The notes under the pieces were generated by a model. It made no database searches, was not told the origin of the DNA, and was given only the letters and a program-made list of their open reading frames with translations. Positions 33,871-42,578 of a DNA stretch of 48,081 nt are shown here, piece by piece. Source of the stretch: Flexilinea sp. (GTDB taxonomy: Bacteria > Chloroflexota > Anaerolineae > Anaerolineales > Anaerolineaceae). The number at the start of each line of letters is the position of its first letter. The stretch's first letter is position 1. The stretch is taken from the NCBI GenBank assembly GCA_026645735.1, contig JAPKMT010000022.1, positions 1 through 48,081 on the forward strand, in the 5' to 3' direction. Both the position numbers and the translations under genes were made by a program.

Positions 33871-35376
33871 TTAATTAAATTCGGTTACATAGTCAGACAG
33901 AAGACTGAGCCAACTTACTGTTCCCAAGTCCTCTCGATGCACAATTAAAAAGATGAATGGAATCAATAAAAACGATACAAAAACTGCGACAGCAACTGCT
34001 TTGATTAAATTGGGATCTTTTTTTTCAACCCGTATGGATTGTTCCGGTTCAATCGGAATAAAACCGCATCTGGAAAGAAAAGATTTCTTTAAGTAAACTC
34101 TTAATTCATTTCCTGTCTCGCTATCCGGATCGACATTTTCTTTGACCAGCTCTGCCAGACTGTTTTCCAAATCAATGTTTTTATTCAAATTGATAAAACC
34201 GATTAATTCGTTTACTTGATTGTTCTGGATAATTTGCCCAAGAATTGACTTAGCTCTAATCCGTTTTTTCGTCAGAAGTTGCAATACATAGTATTCGATC
34301 TGGTTGGACAGAATATGAGCGATCCGAATTCGGACAGACTTTTCTTTCTCATTTTCAAAAGCATCTTCCACGATATAAATCAAACGGGGATTTGATTCGA
34401 GCATTTTAGACAACATCGTGATGATCTGGTTTTCAAACAAATCCTCAGAGATGTGAGACAACAATAATTTCAGGTTTTCGACACTGGGATTTTTCGAGAT
34501 CGCCCAATAAGCATTCAACCGTATCGTTTTGTTGAGATGAATTGTATAAGGTTCTTTGCCGAATTCGAAGGAATATATATCCGAAAGTATTCTGCATGCT
34601 TTTTCCAGCAGGATTTTCATATCACCTTCAATGTATTCAATTTTGTATTTTCTATGCGATTTCTCTTCTTTCTGCAAAAAAAATTGGGCTTCTTGCTGGA
34701 TCAACTCGAAGCGATCAACAAAATCAAATAAATATTTCTTTGTTTCATCCGTATACACTGAGCCAGCGTAATGAATCATTAATTCAATCCACTCTAAGCG
34801 TCTTGTGTCTTTCATCTGTAAAAAGAAATCATGAAACTGATGTCCAAATTCGAGGATATTGGAGATCAGTTTCGTGCGATACCATTTCGTACTGTCCAAT
34901 AAATCCTGGATTAAGAAGGGCAGCGAATCTTTCTGACGGATTTCGGTTAGAGCATTAACCAGATATATTTTTACAGAATAATCCTTTTCTTTGGATAACA
35001 CCTGTTCGAGTGCTACCCTGGCATTTGAATCAGCGATAATTCCAAGATTTGCTGCAGCTTCTTTTCTTCTCACAACATTTTTATTCTGCAGTTTTCGTAT
35101 TTCCTGCTTTTCAATTTGATAAATTTTTTTCTTTCGCTCAGCATCTTCTTCTGAGGATAAAATTACGTTTTGTTTCAGATCCTTCAATGCCCTCAATGAT
35201 TCCAAATTGATTTCATACGATTGATTAACAATCGATAAGATTCTTGCCAACCTTCGATTGTTACGGATGAAAATTTCATCCAGGGTTGAAAATTTATTTA
35301 AGAATATCCGAGCGATCAGCAGAAATAATAGATAAGCAAAAACGATGATAATCAGGATCAGGAAATTTAATTCCAT
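33871..35376 (-). CDS. HEAT-repeat membrane protein of EPS operon
   Basis: 501 residues. An N-terminal membrane helix (about 4-27) and a second near 450-472 enclose a long helical cytoplasmic part with HEAT-like repeats (NVVRRKEAAANLGIIADSN, VKIYLVNALTEIRQKDSL, IRLNAYWAISKNPSVENL, SVRIRIAHILSNQI). Such scaffolds commonly bind partner proteins; here it probably links the MBL-GGDEF-REC protein to the synthase. It overlaps the former gene by 10 nt and is followed after 3 nt by the GT2 gene. Confidence 0.68.
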   Translation of the reverse strand: MELNFLILIIIVFAYLLFLLIARIFLNKFSTLDEIFIRNNRRLARILSIVNQSYEINLESLRALKDLKQNVILSSEEDAERKKKIYQIEKQEIRKLQNKNVVRRKEAAANLGIIADSNARVALEQVLSKEKDYSVKIYLVNALTEIRQKDSLPFLIQDLLDSTKWYRTKLISNILEFGHQFHDFFLQMKDTRRLEWIELMIHYAGSVYTDETKKYLFDFVDRFELIQQEAQFFLQKEEKSHRKYKIEYIEGDMKILLEKACRILSDIYSFEFGKEPYTIHLNKTIRLNAYWAISKNPSVENLKLLLSHISEDLFENQIITMLSKMLESNPRLIYIVEDAFENEKEKSVRIRIAHILSNQIEYYVLQLLTKKRIRAKSILGQIIQNNQVNELIGFINLNKNIDLENSLAELVKENVDPDSETGNELRVYLKKSFLSRCGFIPIEPEQSIRVEKKDPNLIKAVAVAVFVSFLLIPFIFLIVHREDLGTVSWLSLLSDYVTEFN

Positions 35377-37355
35377 TTTTTCCCATCCTGAACCAGGGAT
35401 TCCACAATTCCAAGCAATTCTGCCAGTAGAAATGGTTTGCTGAGATAATGGGTCACACCCATCTGTATCGCACGCTTTACACTGGTCTCATCTTTTTTAA
35501 ACGACAGAAAAATCGTTTTGATGTCTTTTGTTGTTGAATTGTTCAAGATCTCTTCCCTCAGACTGAATCCATCCAGTCGATGAAGAATTATTTCTGATAC
35601 AATCACATCCGGTAAATTTTCAATAGCCATTTCCTTTGCTTCAATCCCGTTGTCAGTCGTCATTACTTCCAAATCAGCATCTTCAAAATAGGATTTTAAT
35701 AGCATCACATTGGTGATATCCGTATCCGCAATTAATACTTTCCCTTTGCTGACGGCATGAATTTCTTTATCACCTTCAAAGCAAATCTTGTTCTTGCCGG
35801 TTAATTGTGCTGTCCGCAACCGCTCAAATGCCAGACTCTCATATTGATTGACGGCGATTTCACTTGAATTCGAATTCAGGTCAATCTCAGAAGGAAATGC
35901 GATACCTGCAGAAATTGTGACTTTTCCCAGGAAATAATCACCTTTTTTTATTTTCACCCGCAATTTTTCTAATTTTTCGATGATTTCTTGTCTGGTAAAT
36001 CCTTTAATATAAATTGCAAAATCAGGCAAGTCCATCCGGTAAACCGCATTTTCTCCAAAGTCTTCTTTTAATAAATAAGCCAGATTACTTAGAACAATTT
36101 GTTCTTCCTGGTTACCGAATTGGATCAGATAATCTGCAAAATCATCGATGCCGATAAAAACCAGAGTCCCAAGCTCGCGCCAATCTTCATTGTCAAATTC
36201 ATTGAGCAGCAGAGAATCAAAAAAGTTCTCGTTATATAAACCGGTAATGGGGCATTTCAGCAGCTTGTTGTTCGTCGCTTTAATGGTTTGATCCATCGAT
36301 ATGTTGATTTGTTTCAACCGCTCATTCTCTAGAAAAACATCACCAAGTGATTTGTTAAATACTTCCGGCAGCTGCAAATCAAATACAGCGCAAAGATGTG
36401 AAACAAATGGGTAAAGGACTCCCAGCCATACCATCCCTCTCATCGATTCAATTTGTTTGAATATTGAATTCCAGATCAGACTCCAATCCTGACGATATCC
36501 CGTTATTACTTTTTGGTCGTCAAATTCCAAACCTTCCACTGAATTAAAAACTTCCTCTACTTCAGCAGACGGGAAAATTGAGGTCATCCGTTGATACACT
36601 TCGTTGAAAATCATCGTAAATCCGCCCGCCAGCATCAGGTTCTGTTTCACGGGTGTGAGCAGCGAACCGCATTCAAGCGATTTTAAAGCATCAATGTATT
36701 GGTAAACCTGCTCTTTTATGATCGAGCCATGCTGCGGGAAAATTGTATCTATTTTATATAAGGAGAGAAGTTCCATGACCGGCCGTAAGACTGCATTGGA
36801 TGGCATATAATGCTCATGAAATGAAAGCATCTTATCCATATAATGATCATCAGCATATAAAGTCGGATTGTAGCTGAACGAGCCAAATAAATCACTTGAA
36901 AATAAACTTCGAGTTTTCTCGTCATATGTCACAAACGCACCGGCAAAATGCAGATAGGGAGTCAGAATAAAAGAAAGATTGCGGCCTGATTTTAATTGCA
37001 GCTTCATTTCATGTTCTTCAATCAGATAATAAGGCGAATGAATTCCATAATAACGAATTAAAGTCTGACACTTCCAGGTTGTAACAATTTGCGCATTCAA
37101 CCCTTCTTTTTCCAGCAAGGGAACCGCTGAACAAAAATCCGGATCCTGATGATGCAGAATAACGTGAGAAATTTTTCTGATGTCAATTAATTCCTTCAAA
37201 TTTTCGAGGACAATTGAGAAATCCAAGACAGAACCGGGATCGAATAAAATTCCTTCCCCTTCATCGATTAATAGGTACGGATTACAATTCAATCCATCCT
37301 GTGCAATCGGGTCACCAATAATATAAATCTTTTCACCAACTTCTACATAACCCAT
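35367..37355 (-). CDS. MBL/diiron-degenerate GGDEF-degenerate REC sensor
   Basis: 662 residues. N-terminal metallo-beta-lactamase-like domain (1-235) with HHQDPDFC, YLHFAGAF, SSDLFGS and FPQHGS, as in oxygen-binding diiron (ODP) sensors; a linker and coiled coil (about 235-365); a GGDEF-type domain (ITGLYNENFFDSLL to about 530) whose active loop reads RMDLPDF instead of GGDEF, so cyclase activity is not expected; and a C-terminal receiver (about 545-660) where the phosphoacceptor position is Glu (VSEIILHRLDG). It likely senses O2, NO or redox state and controls the EPS synthase by binding. Confidence 0.8.
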   Translation of the reverse strand: MGYVEVGEKIYIIGDPIAQDGLNCNPYLLIDEGEGILFDPGSVLDFSIVLENLKELIDIRKISHVILHHQDPDFCSAVPLLEKEGLNAQIVTTWKCQTLIRYYGIHSPYYLIEEHEMKLQLKSGRNLSFILTPYLHFAGAFVTYDEKTRSLFSSDLFGSFSYNPTLYADDHYMDKMLSFHEHYMPSNAVLRPVMELLSLYKIDTIFPQHGSIIKEQVYQYIDALKSLECGSLLTPVKQNLMLAGGFTMIFNEVYQRMTSIFPSAEVEEVFNSVEGLEFDDQKVITGYRQDWSLIWNSIFKQIESMRGMVWLGVLYPFVSHLCAVFDLQLPEVFNKSLGDVFLENERLKQINISMDQTIKATNNKLLKCPITGLYNENFFDSLLLNEFDNEDWRELGTLVFIGIDDFADYLIQFGNQEEQIVLSNLAYLLKEDFGENAVYRMDLPDFAIYIKGFTRQEIIEKLEKLRVKIKKGDYFLGKVTISAGIAFPSEIDLNSNSSEIAVNQYESLAFERLRTAQLTGKNKICFEGDKEIHAVSKGKVLIADTDITNVMLLKSYFEDADLEVMTTDNGIEAKEMAIENLPDVIVSEIILHRLDGFSLREEILNNSTTKDIKTIFLSFKKDETSVKRAIQMGVTHYLSKPFLLAELLGIVESLVQDGKKWN

Positions 37356-37475
37356 TGTTGCTCCTCCGTTGAAGGAATTTTTTCGAATTTCTTACAGCTA
37401 TTTCCTTATTAAATATGATCCCAAAAAAAAGAATTACACCTAAATATAGAAAAGCAGAATTTCTCTTTCAATGAG

Positions 37476-37504
37476 ATTATAGTATAGATTTTTTTCTTTC
37501 GGAA
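37476..37504 (-). promoter_or_regulatory. candidate promoter of EPS operon
   Basis: On the minus strand TTCCGA (37504-37499) and a perfect TATAAT (37481-37476) are 17 nt apart, about 115 nt upstream of the MBL-GGDEF-REC start. The -35 box is poor, as would fit an activated promoter. Confidence 0.4.
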
Positions 37505-37553
37505 TGTACTTAAAAATAACTGGGGAATTTTGAACTAAATCGGAATTCATCTA

Positions 37554-37596
37554 TTTCAATCTCCATATCGTTCTATCAGGGCTATTGAGATTGAAA
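37554..37596. terminator. hairpin between EPS operon and upstream gene
   Basis: TTTCAATCTC (37554-37563) pairs with GAGATTGAAA (37587-37596), 23-nt loop. A T-run follows on the plus strand (37604-37615). It lies downstream of the secreted alpha/alpha-barrel gene; whether it terminates it is unclear because the minus-strand side lacks a T-run. Confidence 0.3.
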
Positions 37597-37622
37597 ATTT
37601 CGAATCTTTTTTTTCTGTTGTT

Positions 37623-38807
37623 TTATTGCGTCAAAACAAACGGGTTAAAATTTGCAGTTGCCATGATAAACCAGGCTGCTGGAGCGATGTGCGGATCCTG
37701 ATTGTATCCCCAGCCGTCTCCGGTCGAGAGGTTGTAGACTGTTGCAGCGGGAAAGCCGCCATTCGTCAACTGAATTTGCTCCAATGTTCTCATTGCCAAA
37801 AAGGCTTCTTCATTCAGGCCAAGTTTTCTAAAAAGGAGAGCAGAAAAAGCAGTTCCCTCACTCCAAAAACCGCCATTTGAATTCTCCTTGTGAAAAGGGA
37901 ATCCACTCTCGGCTGTTTTCATGGATAGAACGGTATCCATTACATTTGGATCTGGCAGAAATTCTTTTCCTAACGCCAAAACTGTCCAAACCTGCACATC
38001 CAAAATGATATTTTCTATAACTGGAGAGAATCCATCCGATTGTGTCCCGATGTAATAATATCCGCTTTCATCATACATGGATCGAATGAATTCACGCGCA
38101 CTTTCATAAGCTGTCTGGTATTTTTCATAGCCTGTAATTTGAAATAACTGATGAAAAGCAGCAAAGGCATCGATATTATGCTCGGTAGATTTAAAGGATA
38201 AAATTTCGATCCGGTCTTGTTCCGGCCAGCCTTTGTACCCTCCCGTAAATCCATAATTCTGATCCTGACAATTCTCCAAAACCCAGTCCATGATGGTCTC
38301 AGCAGACTGAAGATAACGCTCGCCCCCCCAGCGATTATAATATTGAAGAAAAGCCAGCGCAGTAAAAGCGCTGTTTCCGGTCGTTGTCCCAACCTGAGAA
38401 GCATCTTCTACCCATTCTCCATCCCACCAGTGTGCAGGATAACTGCTGTTACCAGCCAAATAGACATTACGAATCCGATCCGGTTGAAAACGATCATTTT
38501 GAATTCCCTGAACCAATGCATCGAGGATTTTTGCCGCATTTTTGCGGTTTCCTTCTGCGATATAAGCCAGTGATACTAAAGCGTTGTCATACACATAGGC
38601 TGCATTTTTCAAGGAAGGATATTGTGTTTCATACGACACAATAGGGACACCCATAGCCAATTTTGAATTGAGGTATTTAACTGCTTGATTTTTCGCGTTC
38701 TGAAATTCTTCATATCCATTTTCTTCATTCTGAGCGCAGACGGGATGAAATTGGATCATTATGAAAAAAAGCAGGAATTGCATGAATATCCACCATGAAT
38801 TTTTCAT
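37623..38807 (-). CDS. secreted alpha/alpha-barrel glycosidase-like protein
   Basis: 394 residues. A Sec signal peptide (cleavage near VCA-QN) precedes a repetitive helical chain with TENNIDA-like segments (SFKSTEHNIDAFAAFHQLF), AYVYDNALVSLAYIAEGN, TTTGNSAFTALAFLQYYN, GGYKGWPEQD, FWSEGTAFSALLFRKLGL, the pattern of six-hairpin (alpha/alpha)6 glycosidases. The acidic residues DN, ED and SEG could be catalytic. It sits 267 nt upstream of the EPS operon and 75 nt downstream of the sugar-uptake operon; a role in polysaccharide cleavage is inferred. Confidence 0.68.
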   Translation of the reverse strand: MKNSWWIFMQFLLFFIMIQFHPVCAQNEENGYEEFQNAKNQAVKYLNSKLAMGVPIVSYETQYPSLKNAAYVYDNALVSLAYIAEGNRKNAAKILDALVQGIQNDRFQPDRIRNVYLAGNSSYPAHWWDGEWVEDASQVGTTTGNSAFTALAFLQYYNRWGGERYLQSAETIMDWVLENCQDQNYGFTGGYKGWPEQDRIEILSFKSTEHNIDAFAAFHQLFQITGYEKYQTAYESAREFIRSMYDESGYYYIGTQSDGFSPVIENIILDVQVWTVLALGKEFLPDPNVMDTVLSMKTAESGFPFHKENSNGGFWSEGTAFSALLFRKLGLNEEAFLAMRTLEQIQLTNGGFPAATVYNLSTGDGWGYNQDPHIAPAAWFIMATANFNPFVLTQ

Positions 38808-38882
38808 TGCTGAGTGTCTTTATAAAATCGAATAATTCGGACGATAATGGGAAAAATTTCCCTGTATAAGATCCCGTTGCGG

Positions 38883-39929
38883 TCATTCGCTGACGGTTAC
38901 TTTCGAGCCATAACGCGGCAATCCGGTTCTTGGATTTTTTCCGCAGGCATAGGCAACCATCAGGGATTGAAATGTTGTCATCATTCCGAGTACCGTATTG
39001 ATATCCAATCCAGTAGGACAGGGTATCGTAATCGCATTCTTCAGCGGATCCAAACCGGAACTATCCAATACGATCAGCGCACAACCGCTTTGTTTTTGGG
39101 CAGATTCGAAGGATGTACAAAGCTCACCCAATTCACCCTCCTGACGGAACACTACCAGAGCCGTGTCGGAATCCAGAATCTCCATCGGGCCGTGTCGGAA
39201 CATTCCGGTTTCGTTACACAAAACTGGTTTCGTGCCGAGCTCTTCGCAGCCTAAAGCAAAGAGTTGTGACAGAGGAGCAAAAAGACTTCGCCCTGTCGCA
39301 ATGATGCTGTGTTTACTGAATAAGGTCCAGACAGCTTTTTCCATTGCAGCCAAATCTGTCTGCTCAAATTCGATCGCTCTTTCGATTTTTTCGAATTTGA
39401 TTTGTCCCAATTGCTCTGCCGCAAAAGCAAAGGTTGCCAAAGTAAGCGTCACACTTCGTGTGCCGGCATATGCCTTCTCTCCTCCTCCGGCACAAATGAT
39501 CGATCGGGTTTGTTTTGTTATTGTACTGTCAGGTGTCAATGTAACAGAATAAACAGTATTTCCCGTTAGTGAAGGCAGACATTTTATAGTCTCGACAGAT
39601 TCTCCGCTTTGTGAGGTTAATATAACAACTTTACGATCAACAGGAATAGGATCATACAGAAACTCAGAAGCGGGAATTGCATGTGCTTCTATCCCCATTT
39701 TTCGGATTTGAAATGCAAAGATCTGGTTCACAAAATGCGAAGCTCCCATCCCTAACAACAATACATTTCTGGTCTTCCGAATCGCTGCAGCCATTTCAGA
39801 AATCACTGTTTTCTGAGTGTGAAAGGTCTCATAAGCATCTTCTTTTTGTCTTGACATCTCTGCCTCGATTGCCTTGAGTCCTTCTTCATCGGTTAAGAGA
39901 GTCTTATATTTCTCAAATAATTGTTTCAT
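38883..39929 (-). CDS. double-SIS sugar-phosphate isomerase/deaminase
   Basis: 348 residues. Two SIS domains: LLLGMGASHFVNQIFAFQIRKMG...LTSQSGESVETIKCL in the first and IIATGRSLFAPLSQLFALGCEELG...ETGMFRHGPMEIL in the second. The layout matches the isomerase half of glucosamine-6-phosphate synthase and SIS-type amino-sugar deaminases/deglycases (AgaS, FrlB, NagB-II). It overlaps the ROK kinase gene by 4 nt, so it likely acts on the 6-phosphate made by that kinase or arriving from catabolism of an amino sugar. Confidence 0.8.
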   Translation of the reverse strand: MKQLFEKYKTLLTDEEGLKAIEAEMSRQKEDAYETFHTQKTVISEMAAAIRKTRNVLLLGMGASHFVNQIFAFQIRKMGIEAHAIPASEFLYDPIPVDRKVVILTSQSGESVETIKCLPSLTGNTVYSVTLTPDSTITKQTRSIICAGGGEKAYAGTRSVTLTLATFAFAAEQLGQIKFEKIERAIEFEQTDLAAMEKAVWTLFSKHSIIATGRSLFAPLSQLFALGCEELGTKPVLCNETGMFRHGPMEILDSDTALVVFRQEGELGELCTSFESAQKQSGCALIVLDSSGLDPLKNAITIPCPTGLDINTVLGMMTTFQSLMVAYACGKNPRTGLPRYGSKVTVSE

Positions 39930-40840
39930 TGGATTTTCCTTTCAAATCTTTCCATCGCTAAAATGGCTGCACCGAAACTGCCGGAAATGGTGCTTGTTTC
40001 TTTGGATATGATTTCGGTTCCGCCAAAGATATTTTTAAGGCCAGACAGTCGATTCTGCGCTTCTTTAATAAGAAACTTGTCAAAAAACGGCTGCATTCCT
40101 CCCACAATAAAAACGAGGTCACAATTAAAGATACCGGTCATTATCGCAATAGAATTTGTCAATGCTGCTATTAAATTTTCCCGAAATTGTTGTTTTTCAG
40201 GTGTATCGCAGTCACTCATTACAATTTCAGGAGGCAATCCAAATAAACGGTTGGAATCCCGATTAATCGCAGTGCCGGAAAGCGTATTTTCAAGACAATC
40301 TTTTTTCCCGCAATAACAGGTGACATCAGAAATAATTCCTGCCGGAATGTGGCCGATCTCAGGATGAATTCCGCCTGGAACACGAAAAATATCACCACCT
40401 ACACGAATAGAAACACCGACACCAGTCCCCATTGTCAGTATGACCGTATTCTGTGGGGCTGTATCGCCCAAAGCAGCAATTTCACCTAAATGAGCTGTAT
40501 TCGCATCATTATCCAGGAAGACTGGCACCTGAAAACGGTCAAATACAGCTTCCGTCAAACCAAATCCTTCCAAACCGCCCAGTGTGTAGGGGTTTAAAAT
40601 GACGCCAGTATTTTCATCCACTGGACCAGTACAACCTATTCCGATTGCCTGAAGCTCATAATCCGATCCGTGTGAATGGACTGCTTTCCGAATGGATGCA
40701 GTCAGTGAGTCCATAAAAAAGTCCGGCCCGGAGCCGGATAAAGTTGAAAAATGATTTTTAGTCAGGATCTGTCGCGTAGAATTGATCAGAAGAGTTCTGA
40801 CACTGGTTCCGCCGATGTCTATACCGCAATAAACTTTCAC
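39926..40840 (-). CDS. ROK family sugar kinase
   Basis: 304 residues. ATP-binding IDIGGTSVRTLLI at 7-19, DNDANTAHLGE (catalytic Asp), MGTGVGVSI, and the zinc motif IGHIPAG...CYCGKKDCLEN of ROK kinases. It phosphorylates a hexose or amino sugar, such as GlcNAc, ManNAc or glucose. The start is GTG 40840 with GGAGG 9 nt upstream, overlapping the permease stop as GTGA. It is between the MalG-type permease and the SIS isomerase genes. Confidence 0.9.
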   Translation of the reverse strand: MKVYCGIDIGGTSVRTLLINSTRQILTKNHFSTLSGSGPDFFMDSLTASIRKAVHSHGSDYELQAIGIGCTGPVDENTGVILNPYTLGGLEGFGLTEAVFDRFQVPVFLDNDANTAHLGEIAALGDTAPQNTVILTMGTGVGVSIRVGGDIFRVPGGIHPEIGHIPAGIISDVTCYCGKKDCLENTLSGTAINRDSNRLFGLPPEIVMSDCDTPEKQQFRENLIAALTNSIAIMTGIFNCDLVFIVGGMQPFFDKFLIKEAQNRLSGLKNIFGGTEIISKETSTISGSFGAAILAMERFERKIQ

Positions 40841-41685
40841 TCTTTTACGCCTCCAGAAACCAGTCCCTTAATTAATGCTTTTTGGAATAACATACCAATA
40901 ATTACCGGAGGAGCTGAAGCCAGCACACCACCTGCAGCTATCAGGTTATAGTTCGATTGACGACCTGAGGCAAGATTTGCGATCACAACCGGCAAGGTGA
41001 TTGCTGTTTTACTGTTCGTGAACAACATTGCATAAAAATATTCATCCCATGCCATAATCAATGACATCAATGCAACAGTTCCAAGTGCTGGCAACAACAG
41101 AGGCATAACAATTTGAACAATCCGCTGCAAGAATCCGGCGCCATCAATGACAGCCGCCTCTTCCAATTCATAAGGGATCGAATCAATGCTGCTTTTTATC
41201 AGCCAGACACAAAAAGGAAGCACAAAAGTACAATAAACAACCGCCAAAGCGAGCGATTTATCCATCAGATTAAAACGAACCAGCATTTTATAGAGAGGAA
41301 TACAGTAGGCAACAGGCGGCAACATAAAGGTGAAAATCGCCAGTGACAGAATCACATTCTTTTTCCCGGAATAGCGGGAGAAAACCCATGCCGCCGGGAT
41401 CGTCACCAGCATGGACAAAAACACGGTAGTCAATGCAGTAATCAGGCTGTTCCGAAGTGCAAACAGGAATAATTCACCCCGCGTATTGAGACCCATGACC
41501 AGTAATTCTTTAAAAGCAGATACATCGATTTTTTCCGGTAACCAGCGCAGAGGTTTTAAAGTTAATTCTGCAGACGAACTGATGGACATGATCACAAGCC
41601 ATAGAAACGGGCTGATTATATAAACAAAAAGGAAAATCAAGGCTAAATACTTGAGGAGCGTTGAAAACTTAAATTTTTTCTTCAT
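40837..41685 (-). CDS. ABC sugar permease, MalG type
   Basis: 282 residues, six membrane helices, cytoplasmic EAA loop EAAVIDGAGFLQRIVQIVMPLLLPAL that docks the ATPase. CUT1-type carbohydrate permease partner of the gene at 41697. Coupled to the ROK kinase gene by a 4-nt overlap. Confidence 0.92.
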   Translation of the reverse strand: MKKKFKFSTLLKYLALIFLFVYIISPFLWLVIMSISSSAELTLKPLRWLPEKIDVSAFKELLVMGLNTRGELFLFALRNSLITALTTVFLSMLVTIPAAWVFSRYSGKKNVILSLAIFTFMLPPVAYCIPLYKMLVRFNLMDKSLALAVVYCTFVLPFCVWLIKSSIDSIPYELEEAAVIDGAGFLQRIVQIVMPLLLPALGTVALMSLIMAWDEYFYAMLFTNSKTAITLPVVIANLASGRQSNYNLIAAGGVLASAPPVIIGMLFQKALIKGLVSGGVKE

Positions 41686-41696
41686 AGATATCGTCC

Positions 41697-42575
41697 TTAT
41701 CGCTTCTGTTGGCTCAGCGTCCTCATATAGAAAAGGATTAATATCATGATAAACGCCACCATGATGATGGCAAAGGAAGAACCTGCACCAATTCTCGAAT
41801 TGGTGAATGCTTCCTGATAGATAAATATGCTGCCCGTTCTGGTCTTGTTAGCCGGGCCGCCTTTGGTCATCACGTAAATAATGTCAAATACTTTTACCGC
41901 TTCAATGATACGCAAAACCATCGCAACCTGAAGTGATGGGATAATATGAGGCATTGTTATGTAAAAGAAACGCTGCCATGAGTTAGCACCATCTATCTTT
42001 GCAGCTTCAATCTGCGATTCCGGCAAAGATTGCAGCGATGCCAGGACAATGAGCGTTACCAGAGAGAAATTTTTCCAGATGTCTGCAAAAATTATTGACC
42101 ATAATGCCTTATCTGCACTGCTCAACCAACTGATATATTTATCAATCATTCCCAGTTGATACAGGAGTGAATTCAAAGCACCATATTCAGGATTGTAAAT
42201 CAAGCGCCACATGATCGCGTTGACGATCGTTGGTACTGCCCAGGGAAGAATCAGAAAAACGCGCACCACCTTGCTGCCGATGAGCGGTTGATTGACGAGC
42301 AAGGCAACGCTGGTCCCAAGAATCACCTCCACTGAAACCACCACGACAGCAAAAATGCCGGAAATTCTCAGCGAATTTAAAAAGCCGCGATTTTGGAACG
42401 CGTTCAGGAAATTATTGAGACCCACAAAATTTGGCTCACCAATGCCCAGCAAATCAGCATCCGTGAAACTGAAAATGAAAGTTTGAATCAGCGGCCAACC
42501 AATAACCATTCCCATGATTAAAATCATGGGAATGGTTAAGAATGAATAGCTGCCTTTAATTTTCTTATAAGACAT
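41697..42575 (-). CDS. ABC sugar permease, MalF type
   Basis: 292 residues, six membrane helices, EAA loop EAAKIDGANSWQRFFYITMPHIIPSL. CUT1-type carbohydrate permease. It follows the substrate-binding gene after 3 nt and precedes its MalG-type partner by 11 nt. The first membrane helix codons (42503-42538) contain a perfect 17-bp inverted repeat with a 2-nt loop. Confidence 0.92.
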   Translation of the reverse strand: MSYKKIKGSYSFLTIPMILIMGMVIGWPLIQTFIFSFTDADLLGIGEPNFVGLNNFLNAFQNRGFLNSLRISGIFAVVVVSVEVILGTSVALLVNQPLIGSKVVRVFLILPWAVPTIVNAIMWRLIYNPEYGALNSLLYQLGMIDKYISWLSSADKALWSIIFADIWKNFSLVTLIVLASLQSLPESQIEAAKIDGANSWQRFFYITMPHIIPSLQVAMVLRIIEAVKVFDIIYVMTKGGPANKTRTGSIFIYQEAFTNSRIGAGSSFAIIMVAFIMILILFYMRTLSQQKR

Positions 42576-42578
42576 AAA

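Noticed and set aside
37374..37610. TTCGAA-containing boxes upstream of the EPS operon as further copies
   Set aside because: Only right-type ends are present, without partner ends at a sensible distance.
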